Origin: Dicyema japonicum
Lineage: Eukaryota; Dicyemida; Rhombozoa; Dicyemidae
NCBI GenBank assembly: GCA_011109175.1
Contig: RDEW01000054.1
Span: 1-59,283, forward strand
Direction: 5' to 3'
Length of the DNA: 59,283 nt
Shown here: positions 1 to 10,859 of the stretch, one piece after another
Numbering within the stretch: position 1 is the stretch's first letter
How the letters are laid out: each line of letters begins with the position of its first letter
Made by a program: the position numbers and the translations under genes
The notes under the pieces: generated by a model
The model's database searches: none
What the model saw: only the letters and a program-made list of their open reading frames with translations
Told to the model about the DNA's origin: nothing

Positions 1-249
1 TTTTGGAATACTCTCGCGTCAAACTGACTCCCATTGAGCTTCTTTGCTTTCGCAATGTGGACGATGTTCTCTAATTGAAATTTCTTATAATATTTTAAAG
101 ACTTTTCTAGCTGTTCTCTCACTTGATCAGAACTCCAAAATTCAGGTCGTTAGGACAGCTAGTTTTTCTTACTATTAATCCACAAACTCATCTTCTCAGC
201 TAGTTTTTCTTACTAATAATCCACAAAGTTTTCCAAACTTCGGATGTTG

Positions 250-1175
250 ACCGGTTACGATTTAATTATTATTACTATTTAAACCTAAGAAACACCGTCT
301 TAACCACTAACTAATATTCAGGTGATCCCGGCAATCTCTCAATAATCATCTTTTCTCGATGCTCTGACCGTGACCCCACACATTTTCCATACGGACGGGG
401 TTTTTTCCCTCATCTTCTGAAATTGCCTTTTGTTGCCTCTATGATAGACTCGAGTGTTTTGGGGGCAATTTCTTTATCTGTATATTTTACCAGTAACCTT
501 ATTGTTCTTGACTGGATCTCTTGAATTTTTATTAGGTTCGTTGGCAATAGGTTAGATTCCCACGCAGCACATGCATAGCCTATTGTTGGCTCGATATACT
601 GCTTTTAGAGGGTCCCGATACCTGGTGGATAAATTCCTCCACAGTTCCAAAGGAAGGCTTTTACAAAATTGATCTTCTTTGCACAGGTTGATATGATGGA
701 TTCCTCATGAGCTGTTAAGCAGAGGAAAGTATCAAAAGTTATTCCCAGTATCTTCTGCGATTTATTTTGTGGTATAGGCACTCCATTTAACGTTCTATCA
801 ATTGTTTGCGTTCCCATTTTTCTATTCTTAGTGAATAAAGTGACTGCTGACTTTCCGGAACATGCATTTAATCGATTTTCGTACAATCATCCATATATGT
901 TATTTAGTATTCCTTGTAGTCATTCTTTAGCATGTTCGACATTTACGTTCATAGATGCGACAACTATGTCATCGGCATATGAAAGTAGCAGGTCATTATT
1001 ATTCATAGGTATGGGGAGATCATTCAGAATCAAATTAAATAGGATTGGAGACAATGGAGATCCGTGGGGTTATTATTATTCATAAGTATGGGAGATCATT
1101 CAGAATCAAATTAAATAGGATTGGAGACAATGGAGATCCGTGGGGTACACCATTGAGTAACAATCTCGATCTGGA
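250..1175 (-). pseudogene. Jockey/CR1-like LINE, RT C-terminal half and 3' end (degenerate)
   Basis: Read on the minus strand, this is the second half of a non-LTR reverse transcriptase. Motif PHGSPLSPILF lies near 1110-1145, the catalytic SYADD at 968-982, then the thumb region KSAVTLF and KILGITFD (605-886), and finally the conserved tail YIEPTIGYACAAWE (about 540-605). In-frame TGA codons at two former tryptophan-like positions and an internal tandem duplication show that it is dead. The 3' end (about 250-330) contains GGATCACCTGAATATTAGTT, which recurs at about 48.2-48.3 kb in the related minus-strand copy. Family assignment is from RT motifs only. Confidence 0.8.
995..1145. repeat. 75-bp tandem duplication inside LINE
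   Basis: Two adjacent copies of a 75-76 bp unit (about 995-1070 and 1071-1145) differ at only a few positions. The unit spans the RT motif before the catalytic YADD box, so the duplication arose within the already inserted element and helps destroy its reading frame. Confidence 0.85.
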
Positions 1176-2540
1176 ATGACGTAAGGATCTAAAAATATTA
1201 ATAATTTCCTCTGAGAAAGTCCATCAAGATACTCTCTCGAAGCCATCCAGTCTCACATATATTCTTGGTGACCCTTTTAATGAAATAGAATGAAAAAATT
1301 CCATAAAACCACGGTAACATAGCAAAAAATTGATTTCATTCCTGTGAAAAGTAATAACACCAGTATACCTGAGGATAAGTCGATAAATCATTTTAAACCG
1401 ACAATCTGATGATCTTGAATTAATGCGTAGAGTCGTCATTGGCCTATTATATATAGAAGAGAAATAATAATTCGGAAAATTGTTACTTCAGGGTTTATAA
1501 ATCAGAAATTTAAAGCTGACTGAAAGTAGTTTCAGATATAGTCAGTGATATCTCCGTAAGGGATTCCATTCCAAATTATCCTCCTCTAAAACGTCATAGG
1601 CCGTTGACTAACTCCTCGATTCTACAGTAATTTTCTTATCGACCCAATTTTCAGTCATCTGGAAGGACACAGAAGCGTGTTGCATGATAATGAAGACGGG
1701 TAAAATTGCAAGGAAATGTCCACTACAGAGGTTAAGCGGATGCCCACAAATCTGACAGATAAGAATGATTGTATCAATCCGAAATTGAATTTGTGATATC
1801 TTCAATAGTCTTGAAATAAGTTTATTAAATTCTCCACGTATCCTACAAAGTCCAGATTACAAATCTCTAAATTATTATTAAAAAAATAAACTTTTAAAGT
1901 TCCAATCAACCATATGAGCACGTGGGCATGTCTCTATGTTAGAAGTCAAAAATAGCAATTATCATAAGGATCATTGATTGAAACTAAAAGTTAAATTTAA
2001 AAGAATTTTTATGATAATTTTAATTGATTTATTGTGGTTATAAGAACACAACATAAATCTGTCACAAACGTGGTTAGTTGCTCGGAAGGTTTAGGTGATA
2101 AGGAACCTCCATTGTACTTAACTGTCCATTTTGCTTCATTATGGCTAAACCCACTGACTTTTTTCTTTTCGTGATTATTGGTGTGGTGACCGACTCTGGA
2201 AACATTGGAACCGAAGAAAGTGTAGGATGTCAAACTAATTATAAGTACACTAGTCGTTTATACGTATTCGAATGTCACCAATACTGTTACTCACGTTTCA
2301 ATTGGGAGCCTATATTGCTCTGAATCACTTAGATTAGTATATTTCTTTTGGTTCTCGTAGAGACTACATGCAACATCATATCTCTAGTTTATCACAAGGT
2401 TTCCTCCTTGACCATGCCTATGGTATACATCTAATAATAGATTAAGACCCTTTAGGGGGAGATATACATTTTTCTCAATCAAGAAAAAGACATTTCACCA
2501 TCTTGGCAAAAAAGTTTTGTAATTTCTTTGAGGAAATACT
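1176..2540. other. AT-rich stretch, no recognisable gene
   Basis: Only short open frames occur here (for example 2009-2233 minus and 2141-2323 plus, which overlap on opposite strands). I recognise no domain in them. The string ACCCAATTTTCAGTCAT near 1640 recurs near 2791 inside the candidate gene at 2.5-3.0 kb, so a duplicated exon fragment is possible, but nothing else supports it. Confidence 0.4.
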
Positions 2541-2542
2541 AT

Positions 2543-2968
2543 TCAATGAGAACAGTTAGCGAAACTTAAATGTACCCTCAAACACATTATGAATTTCCTT
2601 CCACCGAATATAACTTTTTTAAAAGGGAGATTGGTATTTTTCTTTAAAAAGGACATTGGTATCCATGAGCATTTTTTTTGATTATCTAGTTTTCTTACAG
2701 ACATTTTTTCTATAGCCATGAAATCAGGCTCAAATCCACCAGAAAGAAAGTCATTCCGCTTCTTTCAAAGATATAACATAGCGGAGACACAGACCCAATT
2801 TTCAGTCATTTTTTGCCATTTGCTAAAAGGCAATCCTGAAAGTTCGTGTCCAATATCTGAAAATAATCGGAAAATCGTCCTCATCGCATCCAAGTTCTGC
2901 ACTGTATCAAATACATCTGACAGATATCTGGGAGCGTCTATTTTTGGCAGTGATGTTTTTTTAGCCAC
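2543..2968 (-). CDS. Candidate host gene with one short intron, function unknown
   Basis: The minus strand holds an open frame starting near 2968 that runs through residues such as YLSDVFDTVQNLDAM and GLPFSKWQKMTENW. It is stopped only by a TGA inside a possible 33-nt GT...AG intron (2762-2794). Removing it keeps the frame open through KRNDFLSGGFEPDFMAIEKM to a stop at 2543-2545. The extended coding-like composition in AT-rich surroundings favours a real multi-exon gene, and further introns are likely. I do not recognise the family, and the true start and end are unknown. Confidence 0.35.
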
Positions 2969-3139
2969 TGGTTTCCTTCACTTGAAGGGGCTAGGGGTAA
3001 GAACCGGGGGTGAATATTTTTAAATATCTCACCTAATTTCGTCAAAATGATCAACTGAAAGTTGGACCTAGGAAGGATAAGTGTAAAGTAAACAATCAGC
3101 ATTTGGAGAACATAAAAAATAAAATAATTTAACACGTGT

Positions 3140-5050
3140 TAGCACTTAAAATAACTTGATTTCCAAATAAATCAACTTAAATGGAAGAAATACTAAGGGT
3201 TTTTCGATCGTTAAAGTTCCATGCGATTGATTCAAGATAACTGGCTCAATAAGAAAAAGTCCTTGTCCCTCTTTAATAATTTTATTAAACGTCTAGTCAC
3301 ACTCACATACTTTAAGCTAAATGGCTCTTCCGGTTGATCTATAAGTTATTGGCTATTTGATTATGTTATTTCACGTAAAAGTTACGCAACATTCAATCTA
3401 TAGCTCACTTTCCAGTGAACGATCGCTTATCGCTAACCTCAATTTTTAATTTTTTTAAACATCACACGAAACAGAAATCAATCAATATGAAGATTATTCT
3501 TTAAACATATTCGAACGTAAATAAGACATTTCAAAACTATTCACAAACATATTTACAATCCACTAAATAAAGCCTCCTCAATGACACATGTCATGAATAT
3601 TCTAGGATTCAGTGATGAAGCATTTATCACTTGTATATTAAGCATATCAATATCCCTGGTTTGTGAAACATAATCGAGATGTTACGTAGCATTTCGATAA
3701 TATTAATGACCCAATAACTCACTTAATATTCTACAATAGAAAAATTAAAAGATCATCGATCCACTATTACGACCAAGATCCAACATCACACAAGTCTATC
3801 CAGAAAATACATAAAAGGCAGAAGACGTCCATTCCTTGGAACCCCTTCGTAAAATAAATTTTTACGTAATTATATCTATTTATCTCGAAAGTCTTTTTGC
3901 CATATTTTGGGATCTCCAAAAATTAGCTCACTCAAACTAATTTTTTGGACATACAAATACACAATTTAGCACAACCGATTATTTTCTACAATCAAACAAC
4001 ACAAGAAAATATAAGCCAAATTACTTAGTAAAGTACGTCTGTGAGTAGTGTCAATAACTATTAGTTCATGTGTTTGAAGTAATAGTGATAAATTCATAGG
4101 ATTATTATGATTGAAGTTAATAATAATATCGCCATTTGGAGAAATAGATCATCTCAAGTTTTGTGAGTTAACTACAAAATTAGTTAAAGTACTACTCAGT
4201 TAATCCATTTCTATATTATAATTGTTATGGTAGAACTTACTTGTCTATATATTGACGCTTGTTGATACTTCCATGTCAAAAATACATATCCCTCAAATTC
4301 AAGTATATGTATAGTATCTTAACCGTTCTTCATTTCTTGGTTTATTTTAAGAATTAACTGATATTCATTAATATTCAACCTCCCCGTCTTCCTTGTAATT
4401 TTAAAAATTACTAAGATAGTTTCTGAGCAATAGATTTCTAACTAATGGTTTAGTTTGTCACTTAACTCATGGCAAAATGTAGTATTGCCTCATTGAGTCC
4501 CACATCCCCGTTCTTCTAGAGTACTAAACAACGTCGAAGTCTTCTTTACGTCAATCCAAAGAGAAAATAGATATACTCATTTGCTTTATATATTTCTATA
4601 TTGACTTATTTGTTTCTCCGCATATTGACACATTCTCTAAGTTTGTACTTCGTCATTAGCTTTTACAGTGAGGGCAGGTTATTGTTCGTAATTCCTTAGG
4701 TGATTTCGGGTATTCAAATTTTGGTATCAGATAGATAACTCACATATAAACTAATCACCAGGGACACTTCCTCCAATCTATGACTCTGATCATTTGGTTA
4801 AGAGTACTTAATGAAGGACGTTAATTTCTTTAAAAAAATAACTCCATCAATCACATCCTGGAGACTTCCAATAAGGTAAATATTCAATGGTCACATCAAA
4901 TAGGTGTTTTGGTAATTCAACTGGTATATCTTCCAATCCAGTCACTCTTTTCATCATCCCAATACTCTGAAAAACTAACTTTTTTTTTCTTCCAGATATC
5001 CTTCCAAAAATTTCCACATCTAAGAATATCCATTACAACCATTGCCATCT
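3140..5050. other. AT-rich intergenic stretch
   Basis: About 1.9 kb with dense stops in all frames. I see no element ends, no conserved motif and no credible exon here. Confidence 0.5.
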
Positions 5051-5199
5051 CATCCTCTGACTGAGCCATCTTATATATGAGTTCACTCAGTTTCTCATTC
5101 TTGTAACTCTTATAATTTGTCCCATCAACTTCCAGTAGTTGTCGCGCTTAAAGTGAGATTAGCTTATACCAGTCGGGTACCTGCAGTTGATACCTGTTC

Positions 5200-5640
5200 A
5201 ATACCGTCCCCACAAAGTGACGTCACGGACACCCAAAAGCCGTCAAATAATCTTCCAGTACTACGATACTGTGGTTTGCGCATTGCACACAGCGTCGTAG
5301 AACGAGCTGATCCCACTGAAAGGCAATGTAGTCCCTAAGATCCCCGACTTTTGAAAATTATATGAATTCAGCCATAACGGGTCCAGCAACCTTAAAGTCG
5401 TCAATGATAGCAGTAATATCATCAATGAGGGAACTATCATTATTTCTTATGAAGTTCAGCTGTCGGGACCTCATATTGGGGAGAGTTTGCTGGAAAAGAA
5501 TAAACAGGCCCCAGTATTCTCCATCCCAGAGAAGACATTATAAAGGTCGGCTTTGCATTTTCTGGACCGCTCATCCTCGTCAAAGAAGATGGCCCTGTTT
5601 TCGGAGCCCGTTTATTGCCCCCATATTGATGGATTCTATG
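5200..5640 (-). CDS. Candidate exons of an unrecognised gene
   Basis: On the minus strand three coding-like blocks follow each other in different frames: one with NVFSGMENTGACLFFSSKL (about 5490-5550), one with MRSRQLNFIRNNDSSLIDDI (5358-5474), and one with VGDLRDYIAFQWDQLVLRRC and SIVVLEDYLTAFGCP (about 5225-5350). Frame changes between blocks could be short introns, as elsewhere in this window, but I could not place splice sites that close the frame. GC content is higher than in the flanks. Function unknown; a retroelement origin cannot be excluded. Confidence 0.3.
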
Positions 5641-6018
5641 TCACCCCAAAAACTACCTAGAGAAAAGACTCTCCTAGTCGGGAAGAGGTGATAAGATAGA
5701 ATAGTCTGTTGGAGGAATGAAATTTTGCTCGACTACGGAGTCAGCCTGTCATTGATCACCGTAGAATAGCACGAGGAAATACATAACCATGTGCAGAGCA
5801 GTCTCCTTCCTGAAATGAGTCAAATGGAACACCAAAGGAAGTTTTACACTGATTAAAGACACAGAAAAGCGTATTATTTCCACGTGGGCAGATTATCCTA
5901 AAATTGTCATATTCATAAATATACCCATTTTGGTTCATGCTGTAATATTTGCTTGTACATATTAGTCCGCAAGATCGGCTCAATGTTCCAAAAGGCCACC
6001 AAAAAAAAGGAAGTATGA

Positions 6019-6285
6019 CTTGCTTACAAACGAGATGGGGTAGATGCTTGGTTGCAAGGTCCTCGTTATTCCTATAGTAATGACGTGGGAAGGAATTGCA
6101 ACAAAGTACCTGAATGGTTATTTGAAGCAGTTGGGGTAGATAGGAAGCTCCAGGCCTATCTACAGTCCACTTTATTAAAGCGGACCATTGAGTGCCTGAC
6201 ACTGGAGTATAGGAGGCAGTGCCCGGAAATGCCTTATGGGCAGAGGGTTCAATTGGACAAGGCGCTCTCGGAGTTGTTTCAGTAA
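6019..6285 (+). CDS. C-terminal ORF of a repeated element, unknown product
   Basis: The plus strand is open from about 6019 to a TAA at 6285, encoding about 88 residues rich in charged and leucine residues (VPEWLFEAVGVDRKLQAYL, then QLDKALSELFQ). No domain is recognised. The last part and the following 3' region recur, inverted, at 21070-21201, so this is the 3' end of some dispersed element rather than a unique gene. AATAAA lies downstream near 6372. Confidence 0.4.
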   Translation, partial: LAYKRDGVDAWLQGPRYSYSNDVGRNCNKVPEWLFEAVGVDRKLQAYLQSTLLKRTIECLTLEYRRQCPEMPYGQRVQLDKALSELFQ

Positions 6286-6380
6286 CCAGAATCGAACCTG
6301 CCTGAGGAGGCTGTCGAACAGGCAGGCGAGGAAGGTTGTTGATTCTTAAATATTAACTTTTTATTGTTGGTTTAATAAAG
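6251..6380 (+). repeat. 3' end of dispersed repeat (copy 1)
   Basis: This block, from AATTGGACAAGGCGCTC through GAGGAAGGTTGTTGATT to a TTAATAAAGT tail, matches the reverse complement of 21070-21201 with few differences. The block includes a GC-rich near-palindrome (CCTGCCTGAGGAGGC then ACAGGCAGGCGAGG). The conserved end suggests a retrotransposon 3' terminus. Confidence 0.7.
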
Positions 6381-7151
6381 TGGGAATCGATACATTTGTT
6401 ACAAATAAAGAAATAATTTGTATAAAAATCTTTCGAGCAAAGATCGCTTGAGGTTCCTGTAATCTATATAATACAAAGTATTACAGAAATGAAATAGACA
6501 GTGAATTGTGAGCAAATAAAGCTTTTATTCTAATAATGGGTAGATTGATCCCATGTCCCAAAATGGATGGTCAACATTAGTGAATATTATAAATCCAGAT
6601 ATGAGTGTGTGTATCTCCCAATATCAATGTCTTATTTTCCCAAAAATTTAAAAATAATTTTCACTTCTAAGTTGACATTACCACGAAAGAATAAGCTGGT
6701 CAGGGGGAGGTTTGGGAGATAAAAGTAACCCTCAAAACAAATAGAAATCTTAAAAAAGTATGTCTCATCACACATGGCGGCACGTGGCGAAAGTATCAAA
6801 ACATATTTAGTGTTCTTTGACATGAAAGTAAATCAAAGACGTTTTATGTTAATTAATTGATTATGATGAAAAAATTTAATAATAATACCAAAGACCGCGG
6901 TTACACCTAACCAACTAATCGCGTGATCCCATCACGGTCTAGGAGAGACATCAACATGGCTCCGAATCACTGAATTTTGTATTCACGACGGAACGTTCCA
7001 CGGTTCATCCGTATCATGGATTCTAGAGGTATTTGACACTAAGACTTTCCAGAAGTCTATCATACCATAATTTGAAGGCTCTTTATCGCCTAGCTTCTAT
7101 CTTCAAAATATTTTCTTAAGAAATTAATGGAGTCAAAGGACTCTCGAAAGC
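6381..7151. other. No recognisable gene
   Basis: AT-rich with scattered short frames; nothing supportable. A more GC-rich patch at 6895-7030 has no open frame of note. Confidence 0.4.
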
Positions 7152-7433
7152 ATGCTAATTGAACACAAACATGTGATGAAGGTTTCTGACGAAGAGTACA
7201 TCTCTGCTACCTCTCGACTTGTGGAACTGGCATGGCCTGAGGACATTCTACTGAACTCTAACAGAGATATTTTAACTAACTCTGATATGAAGATGTGGAA
7301 TAAGAGGGAGTTGGTGGAACACTCATCTTCTATTAGAAGTAGAGGGATACCAGCGATCTGTGTTAAAATCTACTTAATTATATACTTTTTTGCTACTCTT
7401 TTGTTGAGTTTAATCGTAATAAAGCCGTTGTAG
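7152..7433 (+). CDS. Small ORF with C-terminal hydrophobic segment, unknown
   Basis: Ninety-three codons from ATG, acidic N-terminus (VSDEEYISATSRLVELAWPED), a basic middle and a hydrophobic end (IYLIIYFFATLLLSLIVI) that could be a membrane anchor or simply AT-rich read-through past a missed donor (GTGTTAAAAT near 7360). Nucleotides 7299-7392 recur as a diverged direct copy at 7642-7735. Function unknown. Confidence 0.35.
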   Translation: MLIEHKHVMKVSDEEYISATSRLVELAWPEDILLNSNRDILTNSDMKMWNKRELVEHSSSIRSRGIPAICVKIYLIIYFFATLLLSLIVIKPL

Positions 7434-7554
7434 TATTACACTTTAATAAAATTACGATTTTTTCAGATTTGTTAGTGTGACCCGCTTGTACACTCAATTT
7501 ATCTTATGCGTCACTGAAGTATTTGAGTTTTGACATGCCTGAAGTAAATCATCT

Positions 7555-7640
7555 TCGGAGAATCATTAGTTTTTCCTTCTTCCTGTTGAGACGTTAAGAA
7601 TCCTTGGCCCACAAACAGACGACCAAGTCCATCGGATCGG
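7555..7640 (+). pseudogene. Fragment of CCHC/PD-D LINE C-terminus
   Basis: The translation RILGPQTDDQVHRIG matches the C-terminal block ILGPQADELVRKIG of the LINE fragment at 54.76-54.92 kb. The fragment sits between the two direct copies of the 7.3-kb repeat. Confidence 0.45.
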
Positions 7641-7797
7641 AATAAGAGGGAGTTGGTGGTACACTCTTTTAAGAGAAAAGGATTATCAGCGATCTTGATT
7701 AAAATGCACTTAATTATATAATTTACTCGTTTACTTTATACCCACTGTATAATTTAACATTTAAAAAAAAATTAAAAATTAATTCCAAAGACGACTG

Positions 7798-8090
7798 TTA
7801 AAACGAAAAAACTAAATGATCCAGACGAATTGAATAATGGCTCTCATCTTCCTTTTTTGGAATTGGTGTCCTTTTTTGTTTTTTTGCAATTAGTGTCTCC
7901 AAGAGCGTCAGTGATTTGATATTTTCCACTGTATACCATCTTTCAGTTAGTTGAAGGCCCTTTTCGGGTTGCGGAGATTTTCTGAATGTTCGTATAAGAG
8001 GCCAATAATCTTCATGAAGCACACGCATATGAAATGCTAATTCGATGTACTGTGAGTAGAGCGTTTTATAGCATTTATAAGTCAGAAAAT
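7798..8090 (-). CDS. Candidate host exon, unknown function
   Basis: On the minus strand an open frame of roughly 97 codons includes YSQYIELAFHMRVLHEDYW, PLIRTFRKSPQPEKGLQL and TERWYTVENIKSLTLLETL, ending in a lysine-rich tail and TAA at 7798. The only internal ATG gives 76 residues, but the frame stays open about 20 codons further upstream, suggesting the exon begins earlier, perhaps after a splice. No family recognised. It faces away from the plus-strand gene starting at 8232, leaving a compact divergent spacer of about 140 bp. Confidence 0.4.
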
Positions 8091-8231
8091 AAATTAAAAA
8101 TTAAATTTTTGAATTATTCAGATTAAACTATGATTTAAATATTTGTAACATTTTTCTGGTTTAACAAATTTAAATTTAGAAATAGCATTTAAAAGCCTTA
8201 ATAATAATATAGTTGGTACTAACACCTGAGC

Positions 8232-8961
8232 ATGACTGACAGGTATTTCTTGAAATACGTGGAGGAATCCATCGTAGAAGGTCTGCTTATTAATCATGTC
8301 AAGAAATCGACGAGAGACGAGTAAAGCTCAACAACTGGATGAAAATGAAAGCTAACACCAAGACTTATCGACCAAAACCATTTCTAGTCTGTGCGCGGCC
8401 AGAAAAAAAGAACCTCGAGACGAGACAAACTTTCAATCCTCCCGTTAAAAGCTTCCCCAAGCCCGTGCACAAATTTACTTTAGCAAGTTTTACCATAACC
8501 TTCAGTTTTAGCACACTCAGAGTTATCATCCGTGAGACTGACTAAGGGTGCGGAGTTGAGGATGAAGGCTCTTGCTGCCAAAATCAATAGGTCTCCCAAA
8601 GGTGACAAAAACAGGTAATAGTATGAATGATTCAAGGGCTTCAAGAAAAAAGCTTATGCTTAAACATTTTGATGACACCAAAGTTGTTGAAAAGGGTGTC
8701 TCTGCACATAAGGCAACACAACCCCCTAGAGAGTATTTTAATTCGCTCCACCGTGAAGGAAATGATTCCCCGCCGAAAATTGGTTTTATTTATTTTTATA
8801 TTTTTAAATTTATTTTTATTTATTAATATTATTTTTGTAGAAAATGATGAAGGAAACATTGATGACTCTAAACTCGATGTATTTGTTTTTATGATTTATA
8901 GGTTTCTCTAAGCCATCTATCCGTATTTATTGGAACTAATTTAGATCTCATATCTGAATAA
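8232..8961 (+). CDS. Six-exon gene with very short introns, unknown basic protein
   Basis: Starting at ATG 8232, exons are 8232-8280, 8304-8486, 8512-8614, 8637-8782, 8841-8878 and 8902-8961. The introns are 23, 25, 22, 58 and 23 nt, all GT...AG, and every phase closes. The spliced product is 192 residues. It begins MTDRYFLKYVEESIVEEIDE, has a basic proline-rich centre (NPPVKSFPKPVHKFTL), then KGAELRMKALAAKIN and an acidic C-terminus. The TAA stop overlaps an AATAAA signal (8957-8962). I do not recognise the family. Intron 2 could instead use an AG at 8505 (19 nt, same frame). The 58-nt intron is AT-only sequence and is the least certain. Confidence 0.7.
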
Positions 8962-9049
8962 AAAAAGACGATCGATTAGACTAATGAAAAAAGGTGCTGA
9001 ATCAGGTGCTGTTTGCATATCCATAGTAGATATTGAGACACCTCCATAA

Positions 9050-9300
9050 CTTGTGCTGCCAAATCCTGATCCTGTAGGGGATGATAGTGATATAGCCAAT
9101 GTGAGTATGAGTTTTATTAGGGGTATGGTTTGTTGTGATTGCAGGCATCGTGTGTAGTGGTCTTTTAGGATCAGTCAACGTACATACATCCAAACCGGTT
9201 TTATGGGTTATTATTTTACAGCAAAGTATACTAAAGACTAAGAAGAATACCAATCGCAATAAAAAAACTGTTATTTTTGATGACTCTGTTAATAAATAGT
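9050..9300 (+). CDS. Candidate small gene, C-terminal exons, 22-nt intron
   Basis: The frame from 9050 (LVLPNPDPVGDDSDIANVSM) is joined across a 22-nt GT...AG intron (9123-9144) to a second exon ending TAG 9298-9300. The join gives SFIRGIVCSGLLGSVNVHT, a hydrophobic stretch (PVLWVIILQQ) and a lysine-rich tail. AATAAA overlaps the stop. The 5' end is unclear: an ATG at about 8984 is in the same frame but a TAA at 9047-9049 intervenes, so a further intron must lie there or translation starts later. It lies about 20-90 bp after the previous gene. Possible single-pass membrane protein; family unknown. Confidence 0.45.
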
Positions 9301-9573
9301 CTTGCTTACTCTCGCTACCTTCGAGTGAAAGAAACCTGGTGACTACCTAATGTCGCAGTCAAGAACTGACGCTCCATTTATATAATGAACTACATTATTA
9401 AGTTTATCCTGACCGTCTCTTATTCGTATTAACTATTAGGGTTTTTAATTTTTTAAGGTTTTACTAAGTTGTGGAGACAACGAATCTCTTACAATATTCA
9501 CGATTCAATTTACACATTTTAATCCTTTCCCTGTTGAAATTTAGATTAAATTTTTATTGGCTTATAAGGCTCT

Positions 9574-9870
9574 TTACATACGTTGGAGGCCAGAACAACC
9601 CAAAACATGACAGATAAACCCATTATCCAGTGAATTGTAAGCTTTCTTTACATCAATCCAAGAAGCGAATGAGCTGTTTCCATAATCACTGTTTATGTAT
9701 TGGTTTATTAAAGCTTTATCTTTCGCCCTCACACATCCTCTTCGCCCGCAATTGGTTCCCAAAATATGTCGAACGCTTAAATAATTAGTAGGTTTTGAAT
9801 TGACACAATTAGTAACCACTTTGTACAAATTGGGCATAGATATGATGGGACGTAAATCATTATACGACAA
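9574..9870 (-). pseudogene. Reverse transcriptase fragment, separate LINE family
   Basis: The minus strand encodes RT motifs 2 to 3: NDLRPIISMPNLYKVVTNC, then GCVRAKDKALINQYIN and the first catalytic aspartate in SWIDVKKAYNSLDNGFI. This differs from every other RT family in the window (SWIDVKKA in place of VKLDIKNA or GIDLSRAF). Flanks do not continue the frame, so it is an isolated fragment. Confidence 0.65.
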
Positions 9871-10040
9871 GGATCACTCTTGGACAGTAAATAGGTCACT
9901 CCTATGTAGAACCACGTGATTATTTACCATTAACAAACTTGATGATTGCTTCACATAAATAATCGTGGAGAGTCTAGAAATTCTTAACTAAGAAACAATA
10001 TAAACCGTCACACCAACAGGATTTCCAATTGGCGAACAAT

Positions 10041-10295
10041 TTATATATTTTTAATAAGCTCTGGGGATATATCCACGGGAAAGTCTTCTACTCTAGCGAT
10101 AAGTCTTCCAATCATATTGAACCACTTTAGATTTTCATCCATTCCCACACATTCGTCATTACCAAATAAACACACAGTACCCTGGCCCTCATTGGTAATG
10201 CTTATATAGAATATCCTGTGGTTTACTTGAAAAAGCATAATTATCATTCCTGAATGCCTTTCTCGCTTCATAACTCCGACTCTTTTCTCCCACAT
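10041..10295 (-). CDS. Candidate host exon, unknown
   Basis: An open frame of 84 codons from ATG at 10295, encoding MWEKRVGVMKRERHSGMI, a hydrophobic beta-like stretch and GRLIARVEDFPVDISPEL, ending TAA at 10041. The frame continues upstream without ATG, so it may be a last exon. No family recognised. It lies directly downstream of the next minus-strand candidate. Confidence 0.4.
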   Translation of the reverse strand: MWEKRVGVMKRERHSGMIIMLFQVNHRIFYISITNEGQGTVCLFGNDECVGMDENLKWFNMIGRLIARVEDFPVDISPELIKNI

Positions 10296-10447
10296 CCTGA
10301 TTCTCAACTTAATAACAATAACAATTCGTAAACTCCATTTCTTTGAATTCTATACTTATATGGTTGTAAAATTCATCATTCTCTTCTTTTCTCCTTGATT
10401 ACTAAAAGTATTGAGAAGGATAAGGTTATCCCAATGAACCATAAATT

Positions 10448-10723
10448 TTATTTTCCACAAACTTGTTGATATCCTGAAGTTAGATTATTATATTCACGCT
10501 GCCCAGCATAAATTATGTTGTCACCTCGTTATGATCAGCAAAGGGATGAAAGGCAGTATAGTTATCTATCGCAGCTATCAATTTATTAAGCACATCAGCT
10601 TTGACTGTTTTGAACGGGACCTTAATATAAGAACCCATGAATTCCAGAGCGTACCTCATTGATTTGCACATTCAAAGCTTTTCCATGTCTAAAAATTCTG
10701 CCCACGAAGCTTTTCGACAATTT
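10448..10723 (-). CDS. Candidate three-exon gene end with 34- and 26-nt introns
   Basis: On the minus strand, exon 10655-10723 (HGKALNVQINE) joins across a 34-nt GT...AG intron (10621-10654) to exon 10525-10620 (VPFKTVKADVLNKLIAAIDN). It then joins across a 26-nt intron (10499-10524) to exon 10448-10498, ending in a TAA followed at once by AATAAA. Both junctions are phase 0 and both introns remove frame breaks. Upstream exons are not resolved. Function unknown. Confidence 0.45.
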
Positions 10724-10859
10724 TTAGGATTGCCAATCTTGTACATTCGCCCTGATATTCTCTTCATAAAGCAGTTCTTGACATTGGATACGTCCTTATC
10801 CGGAGAAGTGGAAATTGAGGAAAAATTTGTTTTTGTGTGTTACAAAAACTGAAATGTAC

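Noticed and set aside
5756-6202. 148-codon minus-strand ORF as a gene
   Set aside because: It overlaps the plus-strand frame whose 3' part is conserved in a second copy; cysteine-rich composition looks like antisense read-through.
8984-9049. ATG at about 8984 as start of the gene ending at 9300
   Set aside because: A TAA at 9047-9049 is in frame and no GT...AG intron of fitting length removes it, so the true start is left open.
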